From NCBI GenBank assembly GCA_028829895.1, contig CM054179.1:110277375-110341374 (forward strand): a stretch of 64,000 bases of DNA, read 5' to 3'. The notes beneath the pieces were generated by a model. The model had not been told where the DNA came from. It was given only the letters and a program-made list of their open reading frames with translations, and searched no databases. Shown here in pieces: positions 20,300 to 33,500 of the stretch. Positions within the stretch are counted from its first letter, which is position 1; every line of letters begins with the position of its first letter. Made by a program: the position numbers and the translations under genes. The stretch is from Sinotaia quadrata. Lineage: Eukaryota; Mollusca; Gastropoda; Architaenioglossa; Viviparidae.

Positions 20300-22093
20300 A
20301 CAATATGTAAATAGTCATTTCTAGTGGTAGTAAATATACACAGTGACATACAGTACCCTAGGGTTTTAGTGCCTCATGTGGCTGTAAAATAACTCGAATT
20401 GATGTAGATCTAATTAGGCTTCTTCAATGCCATAAACATTTGAAATGGCACAGCGTAATGCACCGCTTGAATGGCCCATTGTAGTGTCAAAATTTGTTTA
20501 AATTGACATCCCATAATAATCCCACTCTAATAAATAAAAAATATTCCGTCTTATGGTTACGTCCCATACCCCCTATCCGGATTTGATAACTTGCAATCTT
20601 TCGTCTTATTATTAGTTTTCGTTACCGATATAAGTTTCACTTGCTTCGCGCTCAAGAAAGAAAGAATGACAACGTGATTTTCAAAACAATTAAATTACAC
20701 AAGAAAACAACTATGCGTGCTGCCTTTTAGACTGAAATTCTTATTGACGCCACAGCTAGCAGTGTTGATTTCTACGGACGGGCTGTTTTTGAGTTTCTTA
20801 CCCTTTCTATCACTGCAGCGCGCAAATTCTAGACAGTGGCTCTTTTTGCCCCAACTTTTCGCCAACCCTACTCCTGAACACAGCCCCCACCCCACCCCAC
20901 CCCCGCCATTATTCCAGTCACTAAGTCGAAGCAACTAGCCCTCTAACTGCAAACTTCCACCCACGCCCCTCCGCATATACCCCTCCAAGCTGGCACAGGA
21001 AGGTGTGGTGACCGCCGGGAGTCCACAGAAACCACTCATTAGTCTCGTTACGTGGTGACACCATACCTCCCCCCACCCCCACACCTTTAACACCCCACCT
21101 TGTCTTCTCCCTAGACGCTGTTAGATAATTATCGCCTTTCTTCCCTCGGCACCACCGCTCTAAGACTTGGAAACCAGCCCCTGGAATCGCAATGATCCTT
21201 CTCACCCAGTGCTTACTTAAAGAAATTTAAAATTAAGAAAGTAATTTACAGCATCAGAGAGCATGAAAGCTGGTGGTGGTGGTGGATGTTTTGACAATTT
21301 CCTTATTAATTAAATAGCAACAGCACTACAACTAAGAAAGTTACTTTATCTTGACTTTCCTAATTTTGAATTGCCGGATTTATGCGCGCGCGTGTGTGTG
21401 TGTGTGTAAGTATTTGTGTTGGTCTACGATTGAAAGAAATACTCTCTTGGTATTATTTGGTCATTTCGATCACGCTTGATAGTATTGTATTACTATTTAA
21501 GATAAACAAACAACTACACAGCCTTCTTATTACCTTCTGCTTACATTTTATATTACTAAGCTGACCTACAAAGGTATACATCAGATCCAAGTAAATTTCT
21601 GGGGGTGGGGGGAGACTGTTCATAAGAATTTTATATATATATGACTACCCCATTTAAGTATGGTCAATCTGATTATACGTGCCTACGAATGAAATTGCGC
21701 GTTTAATCATCACTGGCTTCAGCGGTACACCGTACTAAGCCATGAAATCCATATTTATGACAGATCGCATAGGAACGGTAACTCTAGAAATGCAACGCCA
21801 CAGGTCATGATTGTACTCATTAAGGAATAGTAAATTACACGTTTCACAGCGATAAACATCGATATGATGTTGGTAATGGTGGTGGTAGTGATTGTGTTTT
21901 GTGGTATGGTTGGTGGTACAGATAGATATTCGCAATGGTGAATGCACAAAAAGAATCGAACCGCGGCAATACTGTAAGCACTGCTTAGGAAGTGAAGCAC
22001 TAAAAAAGTGTATCATGATAAATGATGACAACGACAATTAGGCTATTCTGTTGCTGCAGTGGACGTAGCTAATGTAAAGAACCGTAAGACTGT
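20300..22093. other. No recognisable feature
   Basis: Mixed sequence with a C-rich patch near 20880-21090 and a short TG tract at 21388. No gene is supported. Confidence 0.5.
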
Positions 22094-22416
22094 AACGTTC
22101 CACTAAGACAGCAACGTATCTGACCCCATTTTGTAACATTATAGTCCTGTAAGACAAATAATAAAGAAAAGAATTACGCCGAAAAGAATTTAAGTATAAT
22201 AAGTATTGAGCACTGCTCACTCAATTAGTTTAATATGACGTCATTTTTATAAGAAACGTTCCACTAAGACAGCAACATATCTGGCCCACATTTCGTAACA
22301 TTATAGACCTGTAAGACAAATAATAAAGAAAAGAATTACGCCGAAAAGAATTTAAGTATAATAAGTGATGAGTACTGCTCACTCAATTAGTTTAAGGTGA
22401 CGTCATGGTTATAAGA
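22094..22416. repeat. 161-bp tandem duplication
   Basis: AACGTTCCACTAAGACAGCA starts at 22094 and 22255, and a third truncated start (AACGTTCCCCTAAG) follows at 22417. The copies differ at a few positions. Confidence 0.94.
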
Positions 22417-22867
22417 AACGTTCCCCTAAGTTGCCATCGTGATGTCGCAATAGGTATGCACATCTGCATGTGTTCGCTACAACAACAAATAATAAAAGTT
22501 TTTTCGTTTTAAAAATAATTAAGAAATAATGTCGAATGGTGATATCGAACAAAGAAAAGAAAGTTGAATTTAGAAATTAAAGAGAGAAAGAAAATAAAGC
22601 AGAAAAACAATCTTTCAGATTAAAATGCAAGAGCTACAGTATTATTTTTCGGTATTTGTTGTTTAAACATATTAAATTTAACGAAATATTTTGAGATAGA
22701 ATCTAATTTTACTAATAGTAGTATAGAATTGCTGTTATTCGCTTCCAAACAAAAATGTCCACCTCCACGCTTAATTATTTATTCATACTGATACACCGCA
22801 TAAACAACAAAATGCACACACATGTATGTGATATGTTAGTATGAGCGTATGTGTGTATGAGTATACT

Positions 22868-22878
22868 ATGTGTGTGTG

Positions 22879-22910
<32 letters not shown>

Positions 22911-22917
22911 TGCGTGG
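22868..22917. repeat. (TG)n/(CGTG)n microsatellite
   Basis: TG units grade into CGTG units. Confidence 0.95.
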
Positions 22918-23399
22918 ATGTCTGCGATTATATATACATTCGCTTGCATGAATGTTTGCTTGGTGTACACATGCGCACACAGAAATACGCAACACCCAGT
23001 AATTTTAGCCAGCACTAGTACAGCAGATCTTTACTCTGAAGAGAATCGACCCTGTGCGCACATCGATACAGTCATCAGGAGACGGCTGGTCAAAACCGAT
23101 CAATCAAGAGCCAAGATCTCTAGTACCTTCAGCTCCTTTTGAGTGTGGAATGGATGTTTTCAAGCGAAAGGTGTGCTAAAAAGAACGGGTGTGAGTAAGA
23201 GAGGAAGGGTGGAGTTGAGTAGAATAGGTAGATTAGAGAGAGTGAAAACGGACAGGATGAAATTTATGGGTGAGTTCAGAGAAAGTGTGTGTGATTAAGT
23301 GAAATAGAGCACATCCGATTGTTTGAAAGGGCGTGATGAAGAGAGGGGTGTGTTTTAGAAAACAAATGATATGTTGAAGAGAATGAACAACTTGAAGTT

Positions 23400-23930
23400 A
23401 ATGTTTGCTAAAGTAAACGGGTGTGTACAAGAGATTGGTGCACACAAATAAATGGATATGTGCATGAGAATGGATGTTGAGAGTGGGTGTGTACACGATA
23501 TTGGAGCATGCAAGTAAATACGTGAGTACAGGAGATTGGGTGTTTATAAGAGACTGGGTGTGTATAGGAGATTGGGTGTGTATAAGAGATTGGGTGTGTA
23601 CAGGAGATTGGATGTGTACAAGAGATTGGGTGTGTACAAGAGATTAGGTGTGTACAATAGATTGGGTGTATACACGATATTAGGTGTGTACAAGATATTA
23701 CAAGAGATTGGGTGTGTATAGGAGATTGGATGGGTACAGGAGATTGGGTGTGTATAGATTTGGGTGTGTACAAGTAAATGGTGTGTACATGAGAATGGGT
23801 GTTGAGTGTGGTTGTGAACACGAGATTGGTGCATGCAAGTAAATGGTGAGTACTGGAGATTGGATGTGAATGGATGTGTACAAAAGAGTGGGTGTATATA
23901 CAGATTGGGTGTGTACAAATGACTGAGTGT
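23400..23930. repeat. 18-bp minisatellite
   Basis: GAGATTGGGTGTGTACAA recurs about 15 times in 23521-23770, with degenerate copies on both sides from 23150 onward. The unit is six codons long, which generates repeated-peptide frames on both strands. Confidence 0.93.
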
Positions 23931-25315
23931 TGAAGAAAAAGTGTACCTAAGAGAAGTGTTTTCTTGAGAGAGGAAACATTGGTGTGTTCAATATAAAGCT
24001 ATATCAAATTTGAGTAAACTGAAGCGAAATGACACGAAGAAGGTCAAAGGTTTGCTGAAGTGAAGGGCATACTGACGGAACAGGTTAGAATGAAGGAAAT
24101 GGTATAATGAAAATAATGGAAGAAAAATATATACTGAACTGGTACAAAAAGTGTGTTACACTGATGAGAAAGGGGTCGTACAGAGAGGTCCCATAATGAC
24201 TCCTGAATAAATATATTCTGAAAACAAGAGCAATGCTACAGTTAGGTCACGTTGAAACGACTGATATGTTTTGTAATACATGCGATGTCTAACACCTGTG
24301 AAGTCGCAAGCTGTCCAAACATATTAACCCAATTCCTTAATACAAAGATAATATAGAGTAAGATTTTATGCTGTGTGGGATTTTTTCTTTTTCCTAGCCA
24401 GAATTTCGATTAAAAGATAGCAAGAATGAAGAATCTTTTTTTTAAAAGGAAACTAAACTAAAATAGGCTTACAGCTATATAAAAACGAGTAATTTTTAAG
24501 AGCCGCGTGCAGTTATATTTTTTTAAAATATAAATTTTAAAATTTAAAATTCAAAATTTAAAAATGTTAATGAAATTTGTTTTTCTTGCAATTAATATGG
24601 TAAGAAGAAGTAGCTTAAACAATTAGAAGTAGTAAAATATATTAATAATGGTGTGACATACCTTTTCTTTTAAAGCATAAATACAAATACCAACTTACTA
24701 TTCTTTGAAATAAGAAATATATGGAGTACATTGAACAGAGTTAGTTATATGAGTAAATATTCACTCATGTGAATTAATGAAAATGTCTGTGGTGTTCATC
24801 ACCAATGAGCACAACACATGGAAAACAAACATTTACTCTCTAATCATTTCTTTCTTTTAAAAAGCAAGTACATATGAGAAATGTCATCATTCGCTTTTAC
24901 AGGAATTCACTTCACACTATACTTGCAAGGTAACTACATTTTTCTGTAATTCTTAACACAGGATTTTACATGCGACTGGCATTTAATGTCAATAACATGA
25001 TCGGTCAAGTCAGGCTGCTAGGTCGGCCGACCTGGGTCAAATTGCACTGCCTAAAATAATCTGGGTAATAATTGTGATGAGATGAATAAGGTACTCTAGC
25101 CCCGCTCCTATAACGCGAACAAAGAAGTCTTGGGAACAGTGCCCAAAGCACGAGATTAAAATGCAAATTATGATTATTGTACCTTCAGAATAACGTAGAG
25201 CGTGTGGGTGGGTGTTTGGGGGGGGGGGAGTGGAAAAAACATAATGGTCAGAGATGAAGCAAATTTTTCTGATTGTACGGGTCAACAGGATCAACATCAC
25301 TCATTCCCGAAACTG
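23931..25315. other. No recognisable feature
   Basis: AT-rich sequence, including a strongly AT-rich palindromic patch at about 24520-24565 and a G10 run near 25218. Confidence 0.5.
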
Positions 25316-25348
25316 CAATAATAACTCTCTCTCTTTCTCTCTCTCTCA

Positions 25349-25403
<55 letters not shown>

Positions 25404-25523
25404 GTGAACATCACTCATTCTCGAAAATGCAAAAATACTCATACACACACACAAACACACGTATATATATCAACATCACTCATTCCAGAAACTGCAATAA
25501 TAACTCACACACACACACACACA

Positions 25524-25582
<59 letters not shown>

Positions 25583-25615
25583 ACATCACTCATTCTCGAA
25601 ATTGCAAAAATAACT

Positions 25616-25668
<53 letters not shown>

Positions 25669-25718
25669 ATATATATATACAACATCACTCATTCCAGAAA
25701 CTATTAACTTTTAAATAA

Positions 25719-25770
<52 letters not shown>

Positions 25771-25932
25771 TCAGACATGTCAACATCACTCATTCTCGAA
25801 ATTGCAAAAATAACTCATATACACACACATACACACGTATATATATATCAACATCACTCATTCCAGAAACTATTAACTTTTAAATAAACACACACGTCAA
25901 CATCACTCATTCTCGAAACTAAAAATAACTCT

Positions 25933-25991
<59 letters not shown>

Positions 25992-26040
25992 ATATATATA
26001 TATATCATCACCACTCATTCCAGAAACAGCAATAATAACT
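25285..26040. repeat. CA-array with a regularly recurring conserved spacer
   Basis: Long CA tracts alternate with the word ACATCACTCATTC followed by TCGAAA or CAGAAA. The word recurs about eight times (25291, 25407, 25471, 25581 and onward) and is often preceded by CGTATATATAT. Confidence 0.93.
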
Positions 26041-26308
26041 CCACGAATATGTAATACTGGAACTGCTTGAACGTATCGGAAGAGTTGTCGAACTTTGGAC
26101 GAAAATCTTTACCAGAAGAGTCGGAGAGCAAGGTTTGGGATTTATATAGAAGTGTGACATATTGGAGCCAAAGTGTTCGGTTATAGTTTAATATAGTTCA
26201 TTTTTAGTTTTATTCCAATAATTTATATTTCATTCCCAAACAACATAGTCCGGAAGGACTGTAATGACAATGCTCTCTTCAACGCGTTAGTTTTCTTCAC
26301 GTGTTTAC

Positions 26309-26316
26309 AATTAAAG
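26309..26316. repeat. Target-site duplication AATTAAAG, left copy
   Basis: This 8-bp sequence is identical to 26503-26510 and brackets the MITE exactly. Confidence 0.9.
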
Positions 26317-26502
26317 CAGTGGTTCTTAACCTTGTTGGAGGTACTGAACCCCACCAGTTTCATATGCACATTCACCGAACCCTTCTTTATTGTCATCACG
26401 AACCATCTGAGTCGGGTGCGTGTCTTGACCTCCTCCGCCGAACCCCTGAGACTGACTCACCGAACCCATAGGGTTCGATCGAACCCAGGTTAAGAACCAC
26501 TG
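26317..26502. mobile_element. hAT-like MITE with perfect 8-bp target duplication
   Basis: This 186-bp element begins CAGTGGTTCTTAACCT and ends AGGTTAAGAACCACTG, which are exact inverted repeats of 16 bp. It is flanked on both sides by AATTAAAG (26309-26316 and 26503-26510). CAGTGGTTCT ends and 8-bp duplications are typical of hAT (Charlie-like) elements. It has no coding capacity, so it must have been moved by a transposase supplied elsewhere. Confidence 0.93.
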
Positions 26503-26510
26503 AATTAAAG
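26503..26510. repeat. Target-site duplication AATTAAAG, right copy
   Basis: This is the right-hand copy, directly after the terminal CCACTG. Confidence 0.9.
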
Positions 26511-26939
26511 TAAAACCAAGAATGGTTCTGAAAATATGACGAACATATAGAGAAAAGTTGTCTTGTTGGATTTACACACTATGAAACTGATAATTTCTTA
26601 GTTATGCATATTTATGTATTTTAGCTATAATTAACTTTCCTTACACGTTTTTCTCTACTCTTTGAAATTCTTTTGTGTATTTCATTCCAATATTATATTA
26701 AAACTTCTTACAGGAATAAGAACAGAGGAATCGATACCTGCCCAGTGATCAGGCAGATCAAGTAGGTTTAGTTAAATTTCATTGAGCCAGCGAAGACTGG
26801 ATATATTTATCAGTTATTCAGTTCAAAGGTCATTCAATGAGACACCATGCATAGGCCAGGTGTGCATAGTCCCACCACCACACCCGGACTTAACAAAGTT
26901 CGCACTTTTTCCAAGAGTGTGTGTGTGTAGGTAGGTGTA
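26511..26939. other. No recognisable feature
   Basis: AT-rich sequence between the MITE and the next minisatellite. Confidence 0.5.
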
Positions 26940-27330
26940 TAAGAGTTATCTTCTCTTAAATCTGGACATCATTGGAACGTGCTAGTATGATGACAAGAGT
27001 TATCCTCTCTTATGCATGGACATCATTGGGATGTACTAGTATGACTGACAAGAGTTACCCCCCCTCCGATGCCTGGACATCATTGGGACGTACTAGTATG
27101 ATTGACAAGAGTTACTCCCTCTTATGCCACGACACCATCCGGATATACTAGTACGACTGGCAAGAGTTATCCCTTCTTTTGCCTGATATCACTGGTCGTA
27201 CAAGTACGAATGGCAAGAGTTACCCTCTCTTTTGCCTGACATCACTGGGACGTATTAGTACGTACTAGTATGACTGATAAGAGTTATCCTCTTTGACGTA
27301 TGGACACCAATGGATCGTACTAGTACATGT
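26940..27330. repeat. Degenerate repeat of about 55-60 bp, 7 copies
   Basis: The unit core is GACAAGAGTTATCCTCTCTT followed by GGACATCATTGGGACGTACT and AGTATGA. Confidence 0.92.
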
Positions 27331-28099
27331 GAATGAATGCGTGTTCACGTTAGGTTTAAAACATTTATTTTCGTTTTTTTCAATTTAATACAACGTTGCA
27401 CAACTCGGATGTAGGCTGTTATTCTGCAAATCAGAGAAAATGTTGATTTATCAGCCCTGGTGCATTACCTTAAGGTTTTGTAGATGGGGGAGGGGGAGGA
27501 ACTTTTAAATATCCCTGCAATGCCTCGACATGTTACCCGTGCCAAAGGCGTTCCCACATATACTGAGTTCTGAAAGGAGTATTTTGATTTTGGATTCATC
27601 TTGGACTTCTTCTAAGATTTCACCTAGAATCCACCATATTACTTAATTGTTGTTATAGCCAGCGTCCAGGAAAGGAGTGGTTGCAATTGTCTAAAACTTG
27701 GAGAGACAGCCGAAGCTGGAATTCACCCCTTCTTCATCTCCAGATAATAAACTTTGTAAAGTGCGAAATTGGGCCTGTCAAGCAACAGAGCCTAAATTAA
27801 AACCAGCAGAGATTTGTGGAATTTGAATCATGAAAGTGATTCTCTGGAAGTAAAACAAACAAATAAACACCCATTGTATTTTCATGAAAGATTTTCCTCA
27901 CTCAACTGTGCCTCGTAAAAAACAAAGACATTTGCTCGTCTTCCAGATCTCGTACAGACATTAAACATCAGTGCGACGACATCAAAGTACACTGATTTCA
28001 CCCAATGTCTGTCTACTCCGTCTACTCCACTGTCCGTCGTCTATGATGATCTAATTGTAGCAATATCTAGCTAATCAATTTTTATGAGCTAACTTAACT
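27331..28099. other. No recognisable feature
   Basis: Unique-looking AT-rich sequence without a supported gene. Confidence 0.5.
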
Positions 28100-28112
28100 G
28101 AATGTGTGTGTG

Positions 28113-28159
<47 letters not shown>

Positions 28160-28180
28160 ATGTGTATGTGTGTGTGTGTA
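28100..28180. repeat. (TG)n microsatellite
   Basis: About 80 bp of TG with a few CATG interruptions. Confidence 0.96.
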
Positions 28181-28730
28181 CTAAATTTATCTGCTCTGAC
28201 ATCTTGTAGATTTTATTTGAAATAAAAATATTATTCTTTCTTAAAAGAGTAAAAGACTGTACTAAAATAAAAACTATTAAGTTAATTAAGAAGTCTATTT
28301 ATTTCCTTGTCACAATATATTGCTAGACCGGACATTTCTAGCCAGAAATAATTTAAGACAATTGAATTTGAATAATCTCAATCCAAACTTATTTTCATTT
28401 TTGTGTATGTGTGTGTGTGAGTTGAACAAGACACGTAAAAATGAATGTTGTCTTTTCTTAACGTACACACGTTCTTGTATACTATATTGTTTGTCAACTC
28501 AAAGAATCTATGTGTTGGGGAGGAGGTGTTATAAATGTTATATTAAATCCAGCTTATTTTGGGACGTACATCCCTTAAATTTAAGTATAGGGATTAATTT
28601 GTCGGCTGATAGCCCATTGATCTATAGAAGCAGAATCGATTAGATGTCCAGCCCCGGTAGAATTGTTCATTCAAAGATCACACACACAGGGACACAAATT
28701 ATTTAAATTTGATATTAAATTATTTGAACG

Positions 28731-28820
28731 TATGAATAAGCTACATACCTATTTCATTTGTATGAATAAGCTACATACCTATTTCATTTGTATGAATAAG
28801 CTACATACCTATTTCATTTG
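28731..28820. repeat. 30-bp tandem repeat, 3 perfect copies
   Basis: TATGAATAAGCTACATACCT plus ATTTCATTTG occurs three times without mismatch. Confidence 0.97.
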
Positions 28821-29299
28821 CTACATTTAAATATAGATACCACTCAATATATAGCTTCTTGTGAATCTTGAATTCCGCTCAGTGATTCATGTTACAATAA
28901 TTAAATAAATGAATCAAAATGACGAAAGAAGAAACGTTCAGTTGAATAACTAAAATTACAAAGCACATGGCTAAGTACTTGAAGAAGGAGAAATAAAAAC
29001 ATTTTTTTTTATTGTGGTGTATTAGCAATTTACCTCCAGAAGTCAATCCGTTTTGAAGTAATTTCCCAAAGGTGCTTTGCGTCTACACAAACAGTGCTAA
29101 GTTTTTCACCATACTTGCTCTCACTCCCAGTGTGGCCAACAAGTTCTGCTAGAGGCAATGAACTAGATGGGGAAAGAGTTAATTACCCTTATTGATACTC
29201 CTTATGCAGCGTTCCTTCTTACATTCCTGTAATTTAAAGCGGAAGAAACACCTACATTGACCTTCCTTATGCAAAAGTATATCATACTTTAAAAAAAAA
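28821..29299. other. No recognisable feature
   Basis: AT-rich sequence with no supported gene. Confidence 0.5.
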
Positions 29300-29617
29300 C
29301 CTTTCCTTGTTGTCAATGACGATATTTGTGATGGGGTCAATCACACTTTGTTGTTGTCAGTGACGATATCTGTGATGGGGTCAATCACACTTTTAGCTTA
29401 CAATGACGACATCTGATGGGGTAAATCACCCTTTGTTGTTTTGTCAATGACGATATATATGATGGGGTCAATCACACTTTGTTGTTGTCAGTGACGATAT
29501 CTGTGATGGGGTCAATCACACTTTGTTGTTGTCAGTGACGATATCTGTGATGGGGTCAATCACACTTTTTTTTTTGTTGTCAGTGACGATATCTGGGATG
29601 GGGTCAATCACACTTTG
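29300..29617. repeat. About 44-bp minisatellite, 6-7 copies
   Basis: GTCAGTGACGATATCTGTGA followed by TGGGGTCAATCACACTTT recurs with T-run length differences between copies. Confidence 0.94.
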
Positions 29618-32461
29618 TGTAGGTTCGAACCCTGGACACAAGACTGATCAACACCAATGCCAGGTTTACAACTCAAATAATGTGCCAATATAAATGATAT
29701 ATATTACCTCCCTTCCCCGAAGCTGTATTTCAGACCCCAGTGATGAGTTCCGTTCAATGGATGGACAGTTTCCTTCGCACCCTTTCCCATCCCCCATTCA
29801 GCACGCAAACACACAAAACGCGTGAAATGAAAAAAGTAGATGAATGTACATTTAGTCAATGTTGCTTTGAAATATTATAGAGCAAAACAGGTGGATATTT
29901 AAAAGCCCTAAATTATGCGTATGTAATACCTCGAACATGAAACATTTATTAAAAACCTCGGGGGGAAAAGTAATTAATTAAAACCTCGGAGGTGGAGTAA
30001 TTTAATACCTCATCAATCTGTATTAAAAACAACGAAAGTAACAAAAATAACAGAAAGTATTTCCACAGTAATAAATCAACTTATTCAAGAAATATGCTTT
30101 TGACAGCGATGACCACATAATTACATTTTTTGTATTAACACTCCAGCAAGAAACAGAAAGGTTCATATATTAAAACTCCTGTCGAAAATTAAAGTGATTT
30201 TGTATAGAAGATTTTATACAAAATAATAATTAATAAAATATAAAACGTTCATGCGTTAATAAAACTAAACCGAGTTTAAATTAAATCTCCAGAAATACAA
30301 AATAAAACTTTAGTTATTAATAGAATTCCAGTAGACAACTAAGAAGAAAAGTATTAAACAGCTGAAGAAAAATAAAAAGTGTCGTGTATAAAAAGCACAA
30401 AAATATCCCTAAATATTTTAACTCGTGTAAGGATTAAAAAAAATATTAGTCCATTGAAACTGCGTTGTTAAAAATAATAAACAACTGGAACATTATTTTT
30501 TCAAATTCCAGTTTGAATAAAAAGGGGGATAAAACTGTAATAGACTATGAATGAAATAAAACTCTTGCAAAATTCTAAAATGTGTATGCATTAAATAAAA
30601 GTTATGCAAAAAAACCCCAAAGAGATCCATATATTAAATAAGAATCCTATAAACAACTAAAGAGTTCATTCATTAAATAATACGACTGTTAAAAGAAAAA
30701 AAGTTTTTAAAGTCCGTATGTTATAAACTCTCTCCTTGCAGCAGAACTATTCAGAGTACTATACAGCCAAAACGAGGCCACTTAACTGTTTCTCCTCGAG
30801 CGGGAGTTCGATTTACGATACCCCGACACGATGTTCAAATTAAATCCACAAGAAAGACAGATCATTTAGTGCATATTATTACAGGGCTCTGTAGCACACT
30901 AGTCAATGGAAATGTAAGGTTTTAAAAACCCATTATTGACTTAACTTGAGGTCTACAACCTCTTTTATTAATGTAAAAGAAGGGCCTTCAACTTAAGCAC
31001 TAAAGTATTTGTGAGGAGATTTTCGTTCAGTTCAGAGTGAGGTCTTAAGTGTGCATTGTTAAGTATTGTTAGAATGAGCTTGAGAACGAGACAATAGCTA
31101 TTGCTACACTGACATCTTCACCGTTCATGGATATTTAATGTCAAAGCGAGGGTTTCAACTTCCCTGGTTATATGCTATTAATAGCCGGGTTTCAATATTT
31201 CTGCTTATATAAAGTTAATCTGAGGGCTTCAACACTCTTGGATATATAAAATTAATGTGATGGGCTGCAATATTTTTGGTTATATAATGTCAATGCGATG
31301 GCTGAACAGTGCTACTAATAGGCCGTAATGAACATTAATATAATGTTTATAATTTTATACATATAATATATATACTGTGCATGCGGTATTTTCAGCATGC
31401 ATGTTTATATAATGTTAATGTGAAATCTTCAATTATATAATGTTAATGAAATCTTCAAATTAACAAAGCGATTGCTGTGACATCTTTACCATATATTATT
31501 ATGGAAATGGTTCACTTTGGAACGTGATAATGTGTTAGTTCAAATTATGAAGTTACATTGCTATAAGGCTAAATAATCATGCTTTGAAGACCTCACATTA
31601 TGTAATACAAATATTACAATTATCGTGAAATCTACAACACGTGCGGGTTAATGTTAATGTGAGACCTTCAACACGTCATCTAATCCTCGAAATACGTAGA
31701 CTACTGACATCATCACGTTCTAACTATCTATTCCAGCTGTTTAATGTTCTCTTTTATCAGTTTACAAGAATACGTGTACAGAGTCTGACACTAAAAAGAA
31801 GAAAAGAATGAATAAACAGCTCGACAAATCCACAGAAACCGGAAGAAGAATGTGCTGGCGAACTGCGTTGTAGCTTTAAAACAACAAGAGTCCTGTCCTA
31901 CGTGACTTGTCTCCAGTGTCTACAAAAACAAAAATGGCTGTAGTAGGTGTAATTGCGCACGTATTAGCCGTTTGAGTCGTAGCGGGGGGGGGGGGGCGGG
32001 GGTGCTTTTCAGTCTCTCTCGGGGGGGGGGGGGGAACAGTTGCGTGCATTGCAAAGTGACTGGTGTACAAAAAACGCAAAATTTCAAAGTTGAACTGCTT
32101 ACCGCATATTTCTCCTATATACTTATATATGCCTGCATGCGTACGTGTGTACATATATTTTGTATAGAGATATGAGTGTTGCTCTGCGTGAGCGAGCCGA
32201 TTGCGTGTGTGTGTGTGTTTCGCAAACAACTAAGAGTTTTGAAATTATGTAAATCTCGGAAAACTCACACCTTGGCTCCTGCACGATTTCTGGAATGCTG
32301 GTGTAGGTCTGACATCTATATACCTGTACAAAGAGCCCTCGTGCTCAGTGTTGCTTTCAAAACAAACAGCCAGTCCTCACCTGCTGTGGAAATACTGTTA
32401 CGAATCAATGTTCGTGTCTCGTGGTATTCCGCGGTTTACGCTCGGCTAAAACATCGATTCT
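29618..32461. other. AT-rich stretch with decayed tandem repeats and G-runs
   Basis: Two decayed arrays can be made out. One has TTAAAACTCC/AAAGT-type units at about 29930-30720. The other has TTATATAATGTTAATGTGA-type units at about 31100-31460. Two G-runs (about 13 and 14 G) lie at 31984-32034. No gene is supported. Confidence 0.6.
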
Positions 32462-32629
32462 GTCGAGCACAACTAAGGCTAGTTAATACCAGTAGCTAAC
32501 CATCCTATCCATACGTCATCGGTTTCAGCGTACTGGCGGCTCTTAGTCGAGCACAACTAAAGCTAGTTAATACCAGTAGCTAACCATCCTATCCATACGT
32601 CATCGGTTTCAGCGTACTGGCGGCCCTTA
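32462..32629. repeat. 84-bp tandem duplication
   Basis: GTCGAGCACAACTAAGGCTA at 32462 recurs at 32546, with near identity over the whole 84 bp. Confidence 0.96.
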
Positions 32630-33219
32630 GTCGAGTGGGCATATAACTTGCTGTTGCCTTATGTACAAATAACCTTTAAGCTCATAGTCACATAGGATAC
32701 AATACTATACTATAGCGAATGTATGTATCAACTGTGACGTATTCTGCTTTGACATCCGGTCACCTACCTCACTGTTCTGATAATCCTACAATAACGTTCT
32801 TTACGTAACATAACAATGGAGTTTTCTCTACGGAATAATAAACACTTTGGGGGTTGGGGTGGGGAGGGGGAATCAAATTATAAGCTTCTGATGTATGTTC
32901 TAGAAATGTAAGTTTCACACAACTATCCAGTTTAAGATGTACTGATGAACAGTGTATAGCCTTGCTATACATTCCACACACCATTCACATGTTAAAATTC
33001 CTACTGATAAACCCTTTATGTCTAGATAAAACTGTACTTTGTACAAGCTATCAGACTTACGCATACTGATAAACAATATATCTAGCCATCTATCTATCAG
33101 TTTCACACTACGATCAGTTTTCAAGAATTATTTTTCTAAACTGCTCGATACTAAAGTAGTCATACAGGTAATCATGACAATACGTCTTCCGTCACTATTA
33201 GTTTTTTTAATCAGGTAAT
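32630..33219. other. No recognisable feature
   Basis: AT-rich sequence. TACTGATAAAC words near 33003 and 33064 hint at a decayed repeat. Confidence 0.45.
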
Positions 33220-33500
33220 TTTAAGCACTAATACTATACTTGGTCATTTTAAGTAGTAATACTACACGTGGTCATTTTAAGCACTAATACGATAAGTGGT
33301 CATTTTAAGCACTATTACTACACGTGGTATGCAGTGCCAGTTATGAGACGTAATTAAAATACGTCATACCTATTCATACAATGTCATTGTAAGACCTCAT
33401 ACCTAGTCATGTAATGTCATTGTAAGATCTCATACCTACCATGTAATGTCATTATAAGACCGCATACCTAGCCATACAAAATATAAATGTAAGACCTCAT
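33220..33500. repeat. Two adjacent minisatellites (27 bp and about 33 bp)
   Basis: First, TGGTCATTTTAAGCACTAATAC-type units (33225-33330). Then CATACCTAGTCATGTAATGT plus CATTGTAAGACCT units (33355-33500). Confidence 0.9.

Noticed and set aside
23408..23918. Repeat-rich frames on both strands (6-residue peptide repeat)
   Set aside because: Both strands are open because the 18-bp unit lacks stops in several frames; this is a minisatellite, not a gene.
25254..25714. His/Thr-rich frames over 100 codons (also 45868-46209 and 48028-48292)
   Set aside because: These are translations of CA/TG microsatellites.
29621..29640. tRNA B-box-like word GGTTCGAACCC
   Set aside because: No matching A box at the right distance and no cloverleaf could be folded; it may be a SINE trace but cannot be supported.
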